Source: Bacteroides intestinalis DSM 17393 (GTDB taxonomy: Bacteria; Bacteroidota; Bacteroidia; Bacteroidales; Bacteroidaceae). From it: 64,000 bases of DNA. Under the pieces are notes generated by a model that did not search any database, had not been told where the DNA came from, and worked only from the letters and a program-made list of their open reading frames with translations. Shown piece after piece: positions 15,064 through 24,288 of the stretch; positions within the stretch are counted from its first letter, which is position 1, and every line of letters starts with the position of its first letter. The translations under genes were made by a program, and so were the position numbers. The stretch covers positions 1 to 64,000 of the forward strand of contig NZ_ABJL02000007.1 of the NCBI RefSeq assembly GCF_000172175.1, read 5' to 3'.

Positions 15064-17553
15064 TTATTTCAGTTGAGGGAAACCATCCCTCCAGATAATC
15101 TTTCGTTGTGAAAGGAACCAGGTTCTGCCGAAATCCTCATTGCCCTGATAGAAGAGGTAGGTCTGCCCATCTTTATCTTTGAAGATATGCGGATGACCCG
15201 ATTCGCAATAGTTCCAGGCCCCCGGATCTCCATTCGCCAGGAAAGGTTTATTCGAAACTTTCCTCCAGTGGATACCATCTGTACTGGTTGCCAGTCCTAT
15301 CTGCTGCGGACGATTATTATAAGCCCCTGCATAGAACATATATAGCGTACCATTCATCTCTACTACTGAAGGAGCCTCTATACAAGTTTCTTCCCACGGC
15401 CATTCGGGAACCAAGATGGCACGGTCACAGGCCTCCGTCCATGTTTCCCGATTGAAATTTGTACCTGCAGGAGCAGTAGCCACACCTACAATCTGTTTCA
15501 CATAGTCGGGTGTACGGGTAGCATAATAAAGAAAATACTTTCCTTTTGCAAATATGACTTCCGCATCAATGGCCCGTCCACAATTCCAGTCACCCGCTTT
15601 AGGGGCAAAAATAGGATTGGTAGCATTACGTGTGAAGTTCACGCCATCCACCGACCATGCATGACAGATCGCATCTTTCTTGTCATTACCATACGTTTGA
15701 TAGAATAGATGGATCGTATCGTTACGTACCAGTGCACCCGGTGCACACAAGCCCTTAGCCTCATAGTCGGCAGCCGGAGACAAAGAACCGATAGGCTTCC
15801 ATTGTGTCAGGTCCGTACTCTCTGCTATACCTATTCCCCAACCCGAATTTCCCTTAGGAGGTACAGAATAATACATCAGGTACTTTCCGTGGAATGGAAT
15901 CACATGCGGATCTTTCGAGAAAGGCCTGCCTGTACGGGTAGTATCGGCAAACAACATCGGAGAGTCCTGATGTTTAGGCAGCACATTGTACTTTATCGCC
16001 CAGTATTCCCATTCATTCCGCAACTTCTTCAGTACATCGGGATGCTGGGAAGCAAGATTATTTTTCTCCGTACGGTCTTTCACAATGTCGTAAAGTTCCC
16101 ATTCCGTACCTGCTTCATCACGTATTGCTTTCCAGTTACCGTAACGGATGGCACGATTGCCCTGATGCTCCCAATACATATATTCATGCAGGGAGGGCAC
16201 TTTCTCCGTAATGGCGGGGAACAGACTGGTACCTACCAAAGGATGAATTTTATTTCCACCATGATAGGTTTCAGGATATGCAGCGCCTGTCGCTTCCAGA
16301 ACAGTAGGCATAATATCCGGCAAATAACCCGGAATAGTGCACAAATTGCCATGCCGGTTGCCTAGTTTCTTGTTCCAGGAGAAGATAAGAGGAGTGGATA
16401 TACCACCTTCGTAGGAACGACATTTGTATTTCCGGAACGGAGTGTTCGAAGTTTGCGCCCAGGCTCTGCCATAGGACGGCATATTATTGCAGGCAGGATT
16501 ATTAATATCTTCCTGCTTGCCGCCTCCCAATTCCAGATAAGGTTCGGCACAAGCACCATTGTCTGCAAGGAACAGGATTAAGGTATTATCCAGTTGTTTG
16601 GTTTTCTTCAGATAATCGATCACCTTACCTACGTTGTAGTCCACACAGTGTACCTGTGCTGCATACACAGCCATGCGATAGGCGGATTCATCCTTTTCTT
16701 TCTCTGTCAGTTCATCCCAGGAACGGTTTTCCCATTCGGCGAAACCAACATTCTTATCGATAATACCCATCTTCTGCATCCGGTTGTAACGCTCCTGGCG
16801 TATCTTATCCCAACCCTTGGAACGGTAAAGTTTGGTAAACTTCTGAATGTCTTCCTCTTTTGCCTGCAAGGGCCAATGCGGAGCATTGAAAGCCAGATAC
16901 AGGAAGAATGGTTTGTCATCCTTCTGTTCACCAACAAACTGAAGGGCATGATCGGTGAAAGCATCCGTGGTATAGTAAGGAGATTCAGGTGCAGGCAAAT
17001 GTTCATTATCCAGCGTCAGACCACGTCCACCTTCCGGACGTAAGTAACTGGCAGCACCTGCCAGAATACCGTAGAAGCGTTCGAAACCTCTTTGCAAAGG
17101 CCATTTCTCTTGCCCATGCATACCCAAGTGCCACTTACCTGCCATATAGGTATGATAGCCGTTTTCTTTCAGCACTTCGGCAATGGTGACACAATTACGA
17201 TTCAGATAACCCTGATAGCCTTCGGAGCCCCAATCATTGATATCCCGTTGCGTTTCTTTCTTAAACGTTCCCGGATCCTCGGACATCTGACCGATACCTG
17301 CCTGGTGCTGATAAAGTCCGGTCATCAGACTGGCACGCGCCGGACAAGAACGGGATGTATTATAGAACTGGGTAAAGCGAACCCCTGTAGATGCCAACTT
17401 ATCGAGATTCGGGGTCATAATCTCACCCCCATAACAACCGATGTCGGAATAGCCCATGTCGTCTACCAGAAAGATAACGACATTTGGCTTCTCTTGCGCC
17501 CAACAAAGGGGAGCAATCATTAATGGGGTCAAAGCAATAATACTCTTTCTCAT
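15064..17553 (-). CDS. sulfatase fused to a GH43-like five-bladed propeller
   Basis: 829 residues with a signal peptide (to about residue 19, CWAQ). Residues 20-520 are an S1 sulfatase: NVVIFLVDDMG metal site, and CPARASLMTG with Cys70, the residue oxidised to formylglycine in Cys-type sulfatases; GKWHLG follows near 140. Residues about 530-829 are a beta-propeller with a plausible GH43-type triad: Asp548 (KDPHVI), Asp663 (AIDAEV) and Glu727 (CIEAPSVV). One chain could remove a sulfate and cleave the exposed sugar. It is the last gene of PUL 1, 278 bases after the preceding GH43, with its own -7 match. Needs a sulfatase-maturating enzyme, not present in this window. Family of the propeller (GH43 or a relative) is uncertain. 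Confidence 0.85.
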   Translation of the reverse strand: MRKSIIALTPLMIAPLCWAQEKPNVVIFLVDDMGYSDIGCYGGEIMTPNLDKLASTGVRFTQFYNTSRSCPARASLMTGLYQHQAGIGQMSEDPGTFKKETQRDINDWGSEGYQGYLNRNCVTIAEVLKENGYHTYMAGKWHLGMHGQEKWPLQRGFERFYGILAGAASYLRPEGGRGLTLDNEHLPAPESPYYTTDAFTDHALQFVGEQKDDKPFFLYLAFNAPHWPLQAKEEDIQKFTKLYRSKGWDKIRQERYNRMQKMGIIDKNVGFAEWENRSWDELTEKEKDESAYRMAVYAAQVHCVDYNVGKVIDYLKKTKQLDNTLILFLADNGACAEPYLELGGGKQEDINNPACNNMPSYGRAWAQTSNTPFRKYKCRSYEGGISTPLIFSWNKKLGNRHGNLCTIPGYLPDIMPTVLEATGAAYPETYHGGNKIHPLVGTSLFPAITEKVPSLHEYMYWEHQGNRAIRYGNWKAIRDEAGTEWELYDIVKDRTEKNNLASQHPDVLKKLRNEWEYWAIKYNVLPKHQDSPMLFADTTRTGRPFSKDPHVIPFHGKYLMYYSVPPKGNSGWGIGIAESTDLTQWKPIGSLSPAADYEAKGLCAPGALVRNDTIHLFYQTYGNDKKDAICHAWSVDGVNFTRNATNPIFAPKAGDWNCGRAIDAEVIFAKGKYFLYYATRTPDYVKQIVGVATAPAGTNFNRETWTEACDRAILVPEWPWEETCIEAPSVVEMNGTLYMFYAGAYNNRPQQIGLATSTDGIHWRKVSNKPFLANGDPGAWNYCESGHPHIFKDKDGQTYLFYQGNEDFGRTWFLSQRKIIWRDGFPQLK

Positions 17554-17673
17554 AAAGCCTATATTTTGAAATTATTTTATGATAATCTGCAGTCTTTTTC
17601 CTGTAAATGATAACTCATAAGCCTGTTATTGTAAGATTCAGGCGTCTAAAATATAAATTATCACTTGCAATAC

Positions 17674-17681
17674 CAAACATA
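17674..17681 (-). promoter_or_regulatory. possible -7 box of the sulfatase gene
   Basis: Read on the minus strand this is TATGTTTG, an exact TAnnTTTG match, about 120 bases before the sulfatase ATG, with no strong -33. It suggests that the sulfatase gene can be transcribed apart from the PUL. Confidence 0.35.
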
Positions 17682-17755
17682 TAATACCCCAAAACCTCTA
17701 CATTACTCCCCAATAACTCTTTCCCTTATTCCTTTCAACATCTCCCTAAGACTTC

Positions 17756-17802
17756 ATGCAAAAGATGGCATCTTTTACAACAAAACATACCATCTTTTGC
17801 AT
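17756..17802. terminator. hairpin after the GH43 gene of PUL 1
   Basis: ATGCAAAAGATGG (17756-17768) and CCATCTTTTGCAT (17790-17802) form a perfect 13-bp stem 30 bases beyond the stop of the GH43 gene. No T-run follows on the minus strand, so it may be a processing or stability element rather than a true terminator. It separates the sulfatase gene from the rest of the operon. The remainder of 17554-17831 holds nothing else I can support. Confidence 0.45.
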
Positions 17803-17831
17803 CAGCGGAATAAGGCATAAGAACCAAAGGG

Positions 17832-18974
17832 TTACGGCTGAAACCTCTGTGCTTCATCCGGTCCGGGCACAGCATATGCAGGGTCAATAGCGCGGATATA
17901 AACATCCCCGTCTTTCCCTGTCTTTACTTCCAGAGGAACAATCGTGGTTCCCTGCTCATTAATGGTCTGAGCAGTCTCACTTAAATCGCGATTCTGAATG
18001 CCCAATTTGGATACAGGTGCGATATTCCCGTTAAAGAATGCCGTGCACCACCATTGGCCCTTCTTATCCTGGAACGGAGTTCCATGTCCCAGGAAACGGC
18101 CGGCAAAACGACGTTCACTGTAAGGACCGGTTATCCGGTCGGCTGTGCAATAATACAGATTATAAGACCCCTTACGGGAATCATCCGTAGACCATGCCGT
18201 ACCGAAAAGTACATACTTTTTTCCTATCTTCCGTATAGTTGCACCTTCGTGCCCGATGCTGCGGTCGGAAGGATCAATATGTACAGGTTTTGCTGCCAAT
18301 CCCTGAAAATCAGGTTTCAGAGGGGCAATCTCGGTATTGCTCCACGTCAGATACCAAGTGCCATCATCATCACGAAAAAGAGAAGGATCGTGCTTGTCTC
18401 TCATATCATCTCCCATAGGGAAAGCGAAAGAATCATTCTTATCCGCATGATCGGCAATAATAAGATTGGCACCATTGCCTACAGGTTCGGGTGAGGTATG
18501 TACAAATACCCATTTGCCATCTACCCGGTACATTTCGGGGGCCCAAAGCAACCAGTTTTTCTTAGATTTATTCTGGAAAGCATCCGGGAATTGCCGGGCC
18601 CAGTATCCCTTTTCCAACGAAAAGGGTTCGCCCAGATATTCCCATTCAGCAAGATCCGGGCTACGCCATACGCGAATTTGATAACCGACTATACTTGGTT
18701 TCAAACCCATCTTCCGAGAAACATGGTCCAGTCCCAGATTATAGGGATCTCCGGCTTCACAGGTATCTCCATACGTAGGTGTGGTACCAGTCAGATAATA
18801 GAAACCATCCTCACACAAGTAAATATACGGATCTCGTATCCACCCTTCTTTCAGATAGACTGCCTGGTTATGCTGCTTCACAGCTTTCCGGATTTCTTTC
18901 TTATCCTGGGCTTTCGCAAGAAACGATACACCTATCAAAAGTATGAAGCAAAAGAATAATCGGTTTCTCATCAT
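17832..18974 (-). CDS. GH43 family glycosidase
   Basis: 380 residues, signal peptide to about residue 22 (AKAQ). Single five-bladed propeller with the GH43 triad: base Asp48 (IRDPYIY), Asp196 (KHDPSLF) and acid Glu243 (GHEGAT). GH43 enzymes are mostly alpha-L-arabinofuranosidases, endo-arabinanases and beta-xylosidases, with some beta-galactosidases; motifs here do not decide between these. Secreted to the periplasm, with no lipobox. Its start is 26 bases after the previous GH43 gene, so the two are co-transcribed. A hairpin follows its stop. Confidence 0.85.
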   Translation of the reverse strand: MMRNRLFFCFILLIGVSFLAKAQDKKEIRKAVKQHNQAVYLKEGWIRDPYIYLCEDGFYYLTGTTPTYGDTCEAGDPYNLGLDHVSRKMGLKPSIVGYQIRVWRSPDLAEWEYLGEPFSLEKGYWARQFPDAFQNKSKKNWLLWAPEMYRVDGKWVFVHTSPEPVGNGANLIIADHADKNDSFAFPMGDDMRDKHDPSLFRDDDGTWYLTWSNTEIAPLKPDFQGLAAKPVHIDPSDRSIGHEGATIRKIGKKYVLFGTAWSTDDSRKGSYNLYYCTADRITGPYSERRFAGRFLGHGTPFQDKKGQWWCTAFFNGNIAPVSKLGIQNRDLSETAQTINEQGTTIVPLEVKTGKDGDVYIRAIDPAYAVPGPDEAQRFQP

Positions 18975-19000
18975 CAGGGTTTCTTTTTATTGAATGGATG

Positions 19001-20128
19001 TTACTTTGCAGAAGTTGCTACTGTTCCCGACGGTTTGTTCAGACGAGTCGTTGTAGGAAGCGGAGTTCCGAAATCGGGATAGTCGTTCTCGAGCCATACA
19101 AACTTCTGGGCACGTGGTGAACGGGTATCTCCAGCACCTTCAGGATCTACCTGTGTGTCGCGAGCATGATACAGGATATACCATTCCGTACCATCAGGAG
19201 AGGGGAAGAAGCTATTGTGTCCTGTACCGTATACACCGTTCTCTGGTGACTGTTTGAATACAGGTTGCTGGGATTTGGACCATGACTTCGGGTCCAACAT
19301 ATCACTGTCAGTGCTCGCCGTCAGCATACCCAGAGCATAATACGGAGTCCATACCCCACTGGCGGAATAAGCTATATGAACATACTTACCTTTAGGACTC
19401 AGCAGGGGTTGAGGACCTTCATTTACAAAAATATCGTAAGAAGGATTCCAGCCGTTCTCGTTCTTATGATGTCTTTCCCACTCCAATTCCGGTTTGGAAA
19501 TCAGAACTCTCTCGGAACCCAGTGTCCAGGGGTTCTCCATACGGGCAATGTAGATACACTGAGTTTCGGTATCCACACGACGGGTTTGCCAACCAGACCA
19601 TACCATATACAATTCACCTTTATTCTGGAATACAGAACCGTCGATAGCCCAGTTGTTATCCTTGTCCGTACTGATACGGCCTTTCATTACAAACTCTCCA
19701 TCAAAAGGATCTTTGTTTACATTCTCCAATACATACATCTGGTGATTGTCCGTATTGCCATCATCGGCGGCATAATAGATATACCATTTGCCATCGATAT
19801 TATGGATTTCAGGTGCCCAAAGATGGCATTTATTAGAAGATTCGGTAGGAATCCAGACAGTCTTCCGGGGAGCATTCTTTACATCGGTAACGTCTGTAGT
19901 CTTCCAGAGTACCAGACTATCTTGCACGGTATGCATATAGTAGTAAATACCTTCATGGAACAGAGCCCAGGGATCAGGACCTTTCTGGAACAAAGGGTTC
20001 ACATACGTAGTTGCCAGAGAATCAACCTCTGCCAATCCGTCTTTCTTCACTTTAGTATTTCCACATGAGGTTACAGAAAGTAATGCTGCGACTCCCAGCA
20101 TCACAACAAAGCAATTCTTAAATTTCAT
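19001..20128 (-). CDS. GH43 alpha-L-arabinofuranosidase-like lipoprotein
   Basis: 375 residues; lipobox SVTSC. Five-bladed propeller with Asp52 (GPDPWA), WAIDGSVF supplying the second Asp, and Glu237 (FVNEGPQ). It resembles the exo-acting arabinofuranosidases of GH43. The whole propeller is very similar to the GH43 half of the GH2-GH43 fusion at 41127-43994: long stretches such as DNNWAIDGSVF and SGWQTRRVDTETQ are identical. That points to a recent duplication, one copy free and lipid-anchored, the other fused. Co-transcribed with neighbours (33 bases upstream, 26 downstream). Confidence 0.87.
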   Translation of the reverse strand: MKFKNCFVVMLGVAALLSVTSCGNTKVKKDGLAEVDSLATTYVNPLFQKGPDPWALFHEGIYYYMHTVQDSLVLWKTTDVTDVKNAPRKTVWIPTESSNKCHLWAPEIHNIDGKWYIYYAADDGNTDNHQMYVLENVNKDPFDGEFVMKGRISTDKDNNWAIDGSVFQNKGELYMVWSGWQTRRVDTETQCIYIARMENPWTLGSERVLISKPELEWERHHKNENGWNPSYDIFVNEGPQPLLSPKGKYVHIAYSASGVWTPYYALGMLTASTDSDMLDPKSWSKSQQPVFKQSPENGVYGTGHNSFFPSPDGTEWYILYHARDTQVDPEGAGDTRSPRAQKFVWLENDYPDFGTPLPTTTRLNKPSGTVATSAK

Positions 20129-20161
20129 ATTTTATCATATTAGAGTTGTTGACTATTAGTT

Positions 20162-21190
20162 TTACCAGGCTCTGTATTTAGCCATCGGATTGGTCACATT
20201 CCAACGGAAATATTCGTATGCAGTATGAACGGATGCACGCTGAAAAGCAGGCATCTCATAAAGCAACCGTCCACCTTCACCTACCAATTCCACTTTAACC
20301 GTCTTCGAACGGTCTATCGCTTTCAGTACTTCAGGAAACACGAAAGTGCGCGTATCACGCTCTTCCACTGCTTTACCACCATCTGCTACGTCGGAATATT
20401 CTATCTCCAAAGGAAGTTCATACGTAATGTCGTCCAGAATAAACCGGATAAGATTCATCTTGAAAGGCTTTCCAGCAGGATATTTATAGCTGACTTTAAA
20501 GGCCGACTGGATATTATTCTCTTTACTTTCCTGATTATAGAAGGCGAGCATCACCGATGCACCATTCGCCTCATAGTTATAAGGTCCATACCACACTTTG
20601 TGTGATACTCCCGGATAGAAAGTTTCAACTACCGGAAAATGGAATAAAGAATAGAACTCCACTTTGCCGGGTAGTAGTCTTACAGCATAATCCGGATCGG
20701 AATAAACCACAGCACCTCCCTGTTTATAATCTGCTTTCTTAAAATGTCTGTCCAGGTTCTTTTCTATTGCTGCACGCTTAGCATTATCCTGGGTATCGTA
20801 AAACAGGATAATGCCATAAATCACGCTGTCGCAGAATTGATAGGAAACTCCTGAAAAGATGCTTTTACTATAAAAAGGTCGTACAGTACTTTCTGCCATA
20901 TTCTCATTTTGACCTGCCAATTCTATCTCCGAAGCAGTACTTAGTCGAAAGCCGAAAGGGATGACCTCACGTGCACCGTAATCTTCCAGATCGGGCAAGT
21001 TTAGCATCAAATTCTTCTGGTTATTGTAGAGGGTACTCAATAACCCGTACCGCCTCTCGGGAGCACCTTTCAGTTCAACGGTTTGCCCGGTAGCAGCCAA
21101 ATATTCATCTACTTGTTTCAGACGGGGTTGTTGTGAAAAAGCCTGAATGGCACCAACCCACAATAGCATTGTTACGATATAATATTTCAT
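20162..21190 (-). CDS. unknown secreted protein of PUL 1
   Basis: 342 residues from the ATG at 21190, chosen because MKYYIVTMLLWVGAIQAFSQ is a clear signal peptide (cleavage after about residue 20) and because it starts 14 bases after the stop of the previous gene; a longer in-frame start at 21274 would overlap that gene. I do not recognise a family. Residues 20-155 carry aromatic-rich segments (VSYQFCDSVIYGIILFYD), and 180-342 look like beta-sandwich. No catalytic motif stands out. Its tight linkage to the unassigned hydrolase-like gene suggests a joint role in the same glycan step. Confidence 0.7.
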   Translation of the reverse strand: MKYYIVTMLLWVGAIQAFSQQPRLKQVDEYLAATGQTVELKGAPERRYGLLSTLYNNQKNLMLNLPDLEDYGAREVIPFGFRLSTASEIELAGQNENMAESTVRPFYSKSIFSGVSYQFCDSVIYGIILFYDTQDNAKRAAIEKNLDRHFKKADYKQGGAVVYSDPDYAVRLLPGKVEFYSLFHFPVVETFYPGVSHKVWYGPYNYEANGASVMLAFYNQESKENNIQSAFKVSYKYPAGKPFKMNLIRFILDDITYELPLEIEYSDVADGGKAVEERDTRTFVFPEVLKAIDRSKTVKVELVGEGGRLLYEMPAFQRASVHTAYEYFRWNVTNPMAKYRAW

Positions 21191-21204
21191 AGCTTGTTCC
21201 TTTT

Positions 21205-23418
21205 TTATTCTTTTTCCAAACCTTGTGTACGCGCATAACGCTCTATCATCTCTTGCCGTTTTTCCATCGGCCACTGTTCTATGACATCAATATCCCACTC
21301 GCCGAAAGCATCCATAAAGCGGTGCATAGGTTCGAGTATGGAAGCCTGATTCCACGGAAGCTGCTGGCGTACACTATGTCCACGATTGGATTGCGGGTTG
21401 AAGCATTCCGTAAGCAAACCTCTGTAACGGTATCTCATGTCTCCATTCAGATCCATAATGGAAAGAGTATTGTTTTGAATCAGCTTTGCCATTTCCAGGA
21501 AATGCGTATCTCTCGTCATGAGGTATAAGCGATAGTACTGAAAGGAAGAGAAAGCCAGTCCGTTGTCTATTGCAGAGTGTCCGGTAGCAATCAGGGTTTG
21601 CCCTACAATACTTACATCCTTTGGGAAATCAGTCAATGTATCGTTAATGGCCATCGGTACGTGATAAGCAAACATAAAGGTTTCCGTATAGCGGGCAGCC
21701 TGTATGGCGGCTTCCTTCCACTTGGCATCACTTGTAACGTCATAAAGTGCCAGGAAAGCATAAATAGCCATTTGTCCGGACTCACGGTCTTTTACATTGG
21801 GATTGTCAATAACTCCACCTACATAAAGGTAATCATGGTGGATAAAGTCATAACTAAATTCACCTGCTTTCAAGGCTGTATCCAAATAGCGTTTGTCCTG
21901 GGTAACCGAGTAGAGTTCAATCAGGAAGCGGATGGTATTAGTAGTTGTATATTTACTGTCATGAGTCGGCTTTCCGGTTCTCCAGTCATAACGGAGATAA
22001 AAGCTACCGTCCTTTTCCTGATTCCGTACCAGCCAATCAGCGTACTTTTTGCAATAGGAGAGCCATTCGGGTTTATTAATTCCATGCTTTTTCATTATAT
22101 TCCATGCACCCATCATGCCTTCCATACCACCGGCAGCAACACGCATATAAGCTTCATAATCACGCCAGGTTGCTTTCCGATCTACATAGGCATCTGCCCA
22201 AGGACTTACAAGGCCACTTTCCTGTTGTGAGTTATTCACCCAGAAGTCAACAACTTCCGATGCTTTGCGTACATATTCCTGATTGTCAATTTCCAATCCT
22301 TTCCGCAAAAGGAAATAGGCATTTGAAATCTGGAAACCGATAAAGCCCATCTGATAGTTATAAGCACGGGCTATTCCATTAGGCAGATAGATCGAGAAAG
22401 GCCAGCCCGGTGCACCATTCAGATTCAACAGGTAAGCATCTAGCACCTCAATACTAGCTTCATAAGCATCTTTCACATCTATTTTATGTACGACAGGGGT
22501 ATATTTATTCCACGCCTGTTTCCATACTGTTTCCACCAGTTCGGGGAAATCTTTTGTCTGGTTGAAACCGAAAGTCAGGCTATATGTATGTTTCACTCCG
22601 GCTTTCACAGGATGACTGCGATAGGCAAAGCCTTTTCTTTTCTGTTCGGGGAGGCGACCTACATAGGTGGTTTCGCCCTCAATTCCCGGGAAGACAAAAA
22701 GAATAGAGTGTGAATCGGTTTCTGTGAAACCCAGGCTACCGAATTGCATACGTTCATCCACTATACGGTTTACTCCATTTTCACCATAGAAAGTTTCAGG
22801 ATCAGCATTCAAGTGCACCATGTCAATAGCTAATCCGGAAGCCTTCTCACGGGCAGATACCAATGGCAAGGGTAAACGGTCTTCGCGGAAATAAAAGTAA
22901 TTATCGGTGTAGTCACTGGCAAGAGAACCACGTCTAAGGCTCAGGTTGTTCCTGTACCAGATACCCGGAACAAAGAATTCAAAATCTTCAATCTGTGTTT
23001 TACGTTGCAGAGTCAATCCGAAATAAGAGTTGAAGTAGTCATCTCCTTTTCCAATCTTTTCAATCGTTACCTCCCTATCCATACGGAAATGATTCTCTGT
23101 ATCGGGGGCAAACACATCTTTTACATGAAATACGGTTCCATGAGATGACTTTAACTTTGCGATGCAAACCAACGACCCTTTTTCTTCCTTTACAGAAGAA
23201 TAGTAACCGTTCAGCGTTTCTGCATTCACTTCCAATGTAACTACATAAGGAGCATTTAAACTCAAATAATGGGCGTTACCAGTTTGCAGGATCAGGCGTT
23301 TTCCATCTTTGACTACAGACAGGCTGGCATCACCACTTTGCAATGTATATGTTTTTTCTGCTGCCAGGGAAAACTGGATGAACGAGAGGAAACTGATGAG
23401 TATAAATAGATATTTCAT
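21205..23418 (-). CDS. unassigned hydrolase-like protein: beta-sandwich plus helical barrel (paralogue A)
   Basis: 737 residues, signal peptide to about residue 19. The first half (20-320) is beta-rich; the second half (about 330-720) has the repeated helix pattern of an (alpha/alpha)6 barrel, e.g. WLVRNQEKDGSFYLRYDW. That order (sandwich then barrel) is known from GH65, GH92, GH94 and GH95, but I cannot place it in a named family. It is clearly related along its length to the first PUL 1 gene (29669-32203). Shared invariant segments include LPLP near 185, ESGQ with Glu546, and VGQ..IA.GHSA.D with His614. Acidic residues in these blocks are candidate catalytic residues. Substrate unknown. Confidence 0.7.
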   Translation of the reverse strand: MKYLFILISFLSFIQFSLAAEKTYTLQSGDASLSVVKDGKRLILQTGNAHYLSLNAPYVVTLEVNAETLNGYYSSVKEEKGSLVCIAKLKSSHGTVFHVKDVFAPDTENHFRMDREVTIEKIGKGDDYFNSYFGLTLQRKTQIEDFEFFVPGIWYRNNLSLRRGSLASDYTDNYFYFREDRLPLPLVSAREKASGLAIDMVHLNADPETFYGENGVNRIVDERMQFGSLGFTETDSHSILFVFPGIEGETTYVGRLPEQKRKGFAYRSHPVKAGVKHTYSLTFGFNQTKDFPELVETVWKQAWNKYTPVVHKIDVKDAYEASIEVLDAYLLNLNGAPGWPFSIYLPNGIARAYNYQMGFIGFQISNAYFLLRKGLEIDNQEYVRKASEVVDFWVNNSQQESGLVSPWADAYVDRKATWRDYEAYMRVAAGGMEGMMGAWNIMKKHGINKPEWLSYCKKYADWLVRNQEKDGSFYLRYDWRTGKPTHDSKYTTTNTIRFLIELYSVTQDKRYLDTALKAGEFSYDFIHHDYLYVGGVIDNPNVKDRESGQMAIYAFLALYDVTSDAKWKEAAIQAARYTETFMFAYHVPMAINDTLTDFPKDVSIVGQTLIATGHSAIDNGLAFSSFQYYRLYLMTRDTHFLEMAKLIQNNTLSIMDLNGDMRYRYRGLLTECFNPQSNRGHSVRQQLPWNQASILEPMHRFMDAFGEWDIDVIEQWPMEKRQEMIERYARTQGLEKE

Positions 23419-23462
23419 GTTTCAGATATTATCAGGAATACAATAAATTTAATTTGAAAAGA

Positions 23463-23486
23463 CTCTGCCGGTTTATGCCGGCAGAG
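23463..23486 (-). terminator. hairpin after the SusC-SusD-DUF3823 block
   Basis: CTCTGCCGG (23463-23471) and CCGGCAGAG (23478-23486) form a 9-bp GC-rich stem with a 6-base loop. On the minus strand it is followed by TCTTTTC. It lies in the 90-base gap between the DUF3823 gene and the downstream enzyme genes and probably acts as a partial terminator that lowers enzyme expression relative to the transporter. Confidence 0.65.
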
Positions 23487-23508
23487 CCTTTATATCAAAA
23501 CATAGTGT

Positions 23509-24264
23509 TTACTCTACCGGCAGGTTTTCGATCTTCTTAATTGTTGAGAAGAGGAAATATTCGTTCATTCCCTCTAACTCAATAGCTACACGATAGAAAG
23601 CATAAGTACGATAGTTGTCGATGAAATTTTCCTTCTTACGATACTCAGACAACGGGATATACACCTGCAATGTCGTATCATCGATGTATTCTACATCACT
23701 GCTACGTGTACACTTAATACCACTGTTAACCAAAGAACTTGTGCTTAACCAGATACGAGTTTTTACAATCTTCGGAGCAGCTTTCACCGTGTTGGTCATC
23801 TTTTCAATATTGAAAGTAGCAACGATATTACCGTTTTTCAGTTCAGCATTCAAGTTCTTCAACTTGTAGTACGGACGCACTTCAAAGTCTTGTGTAACGT
23901 TCGAGTTAAAATGATAGGTAATAGAGTCATAGCCCTTACCTGCACCTAATGATTCAAAATCAGGGAGTTCAAAAGGTAGAGCCTTGTTTACTAATGTCAT
24001 TTTATACTCTGCATCAAAGAAGAGTTGTTGGTAATGTCCTTCATCGTTGGTACGTATACCCGTACCACCACCGTCGACTTTACCATAGCCTTTTTGAAAA
24101 ACTCTTAACAGTCCTCTATTTGAGTCAAAAGGAAAATTTTCTCCGTCACATTTCAACTGACCGCTGAAAACATAAGACGGGGCATCGTAATTATCATATT
24201 CGCAGGATGTCATAGTAAATCCCAATATGACAAATGTTGCTGCAATTATAGATTTTATTTTCAT
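23509..24264 (-). CDS. DUF3823 surface lipoprotein
   Basis: 251 residues; lipobox TMTSC anchors it to a membrane. The DUF3823 domain begins just after (NYDAPSYVFSGQLKCDGENFPFD), followed by a second beta-rich domain from about 130. DUF3823 proteins are found directly after SusC/SusD pairs in Bacteroides PULs and are thought to bind glycan at the cell surface; binding has not been shown for this one. Starts 24 bases after the SusD stop. Confidence 0.85.
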   Translation of the reverse strand: MKIKSIIAATFVILGFTMTSCEYDNYDAPSYVFSGQLKCDGENFPFDSNRGLLRVFQKGYGKVDGGGTGIRTNDEGHYQQLFFDAEYKMTLVNKALPFELPDFESLGAGKGYDSITYHFNSNVTQDFEVRPYYKLKNLNAELKNGNIVATFNIEKMTNTVKAAPKIVKTRIWLSTSSLVNSGIKCTRSSDVEYIDDTTLQVYIPLSEYRKKENFIDNYRTYAFYRVAIELEGMNEYFLFSTIKKIENLPVE

Positions 24265-24288
24265 TGTTTTTAAGCTTTAGTTGATAAA

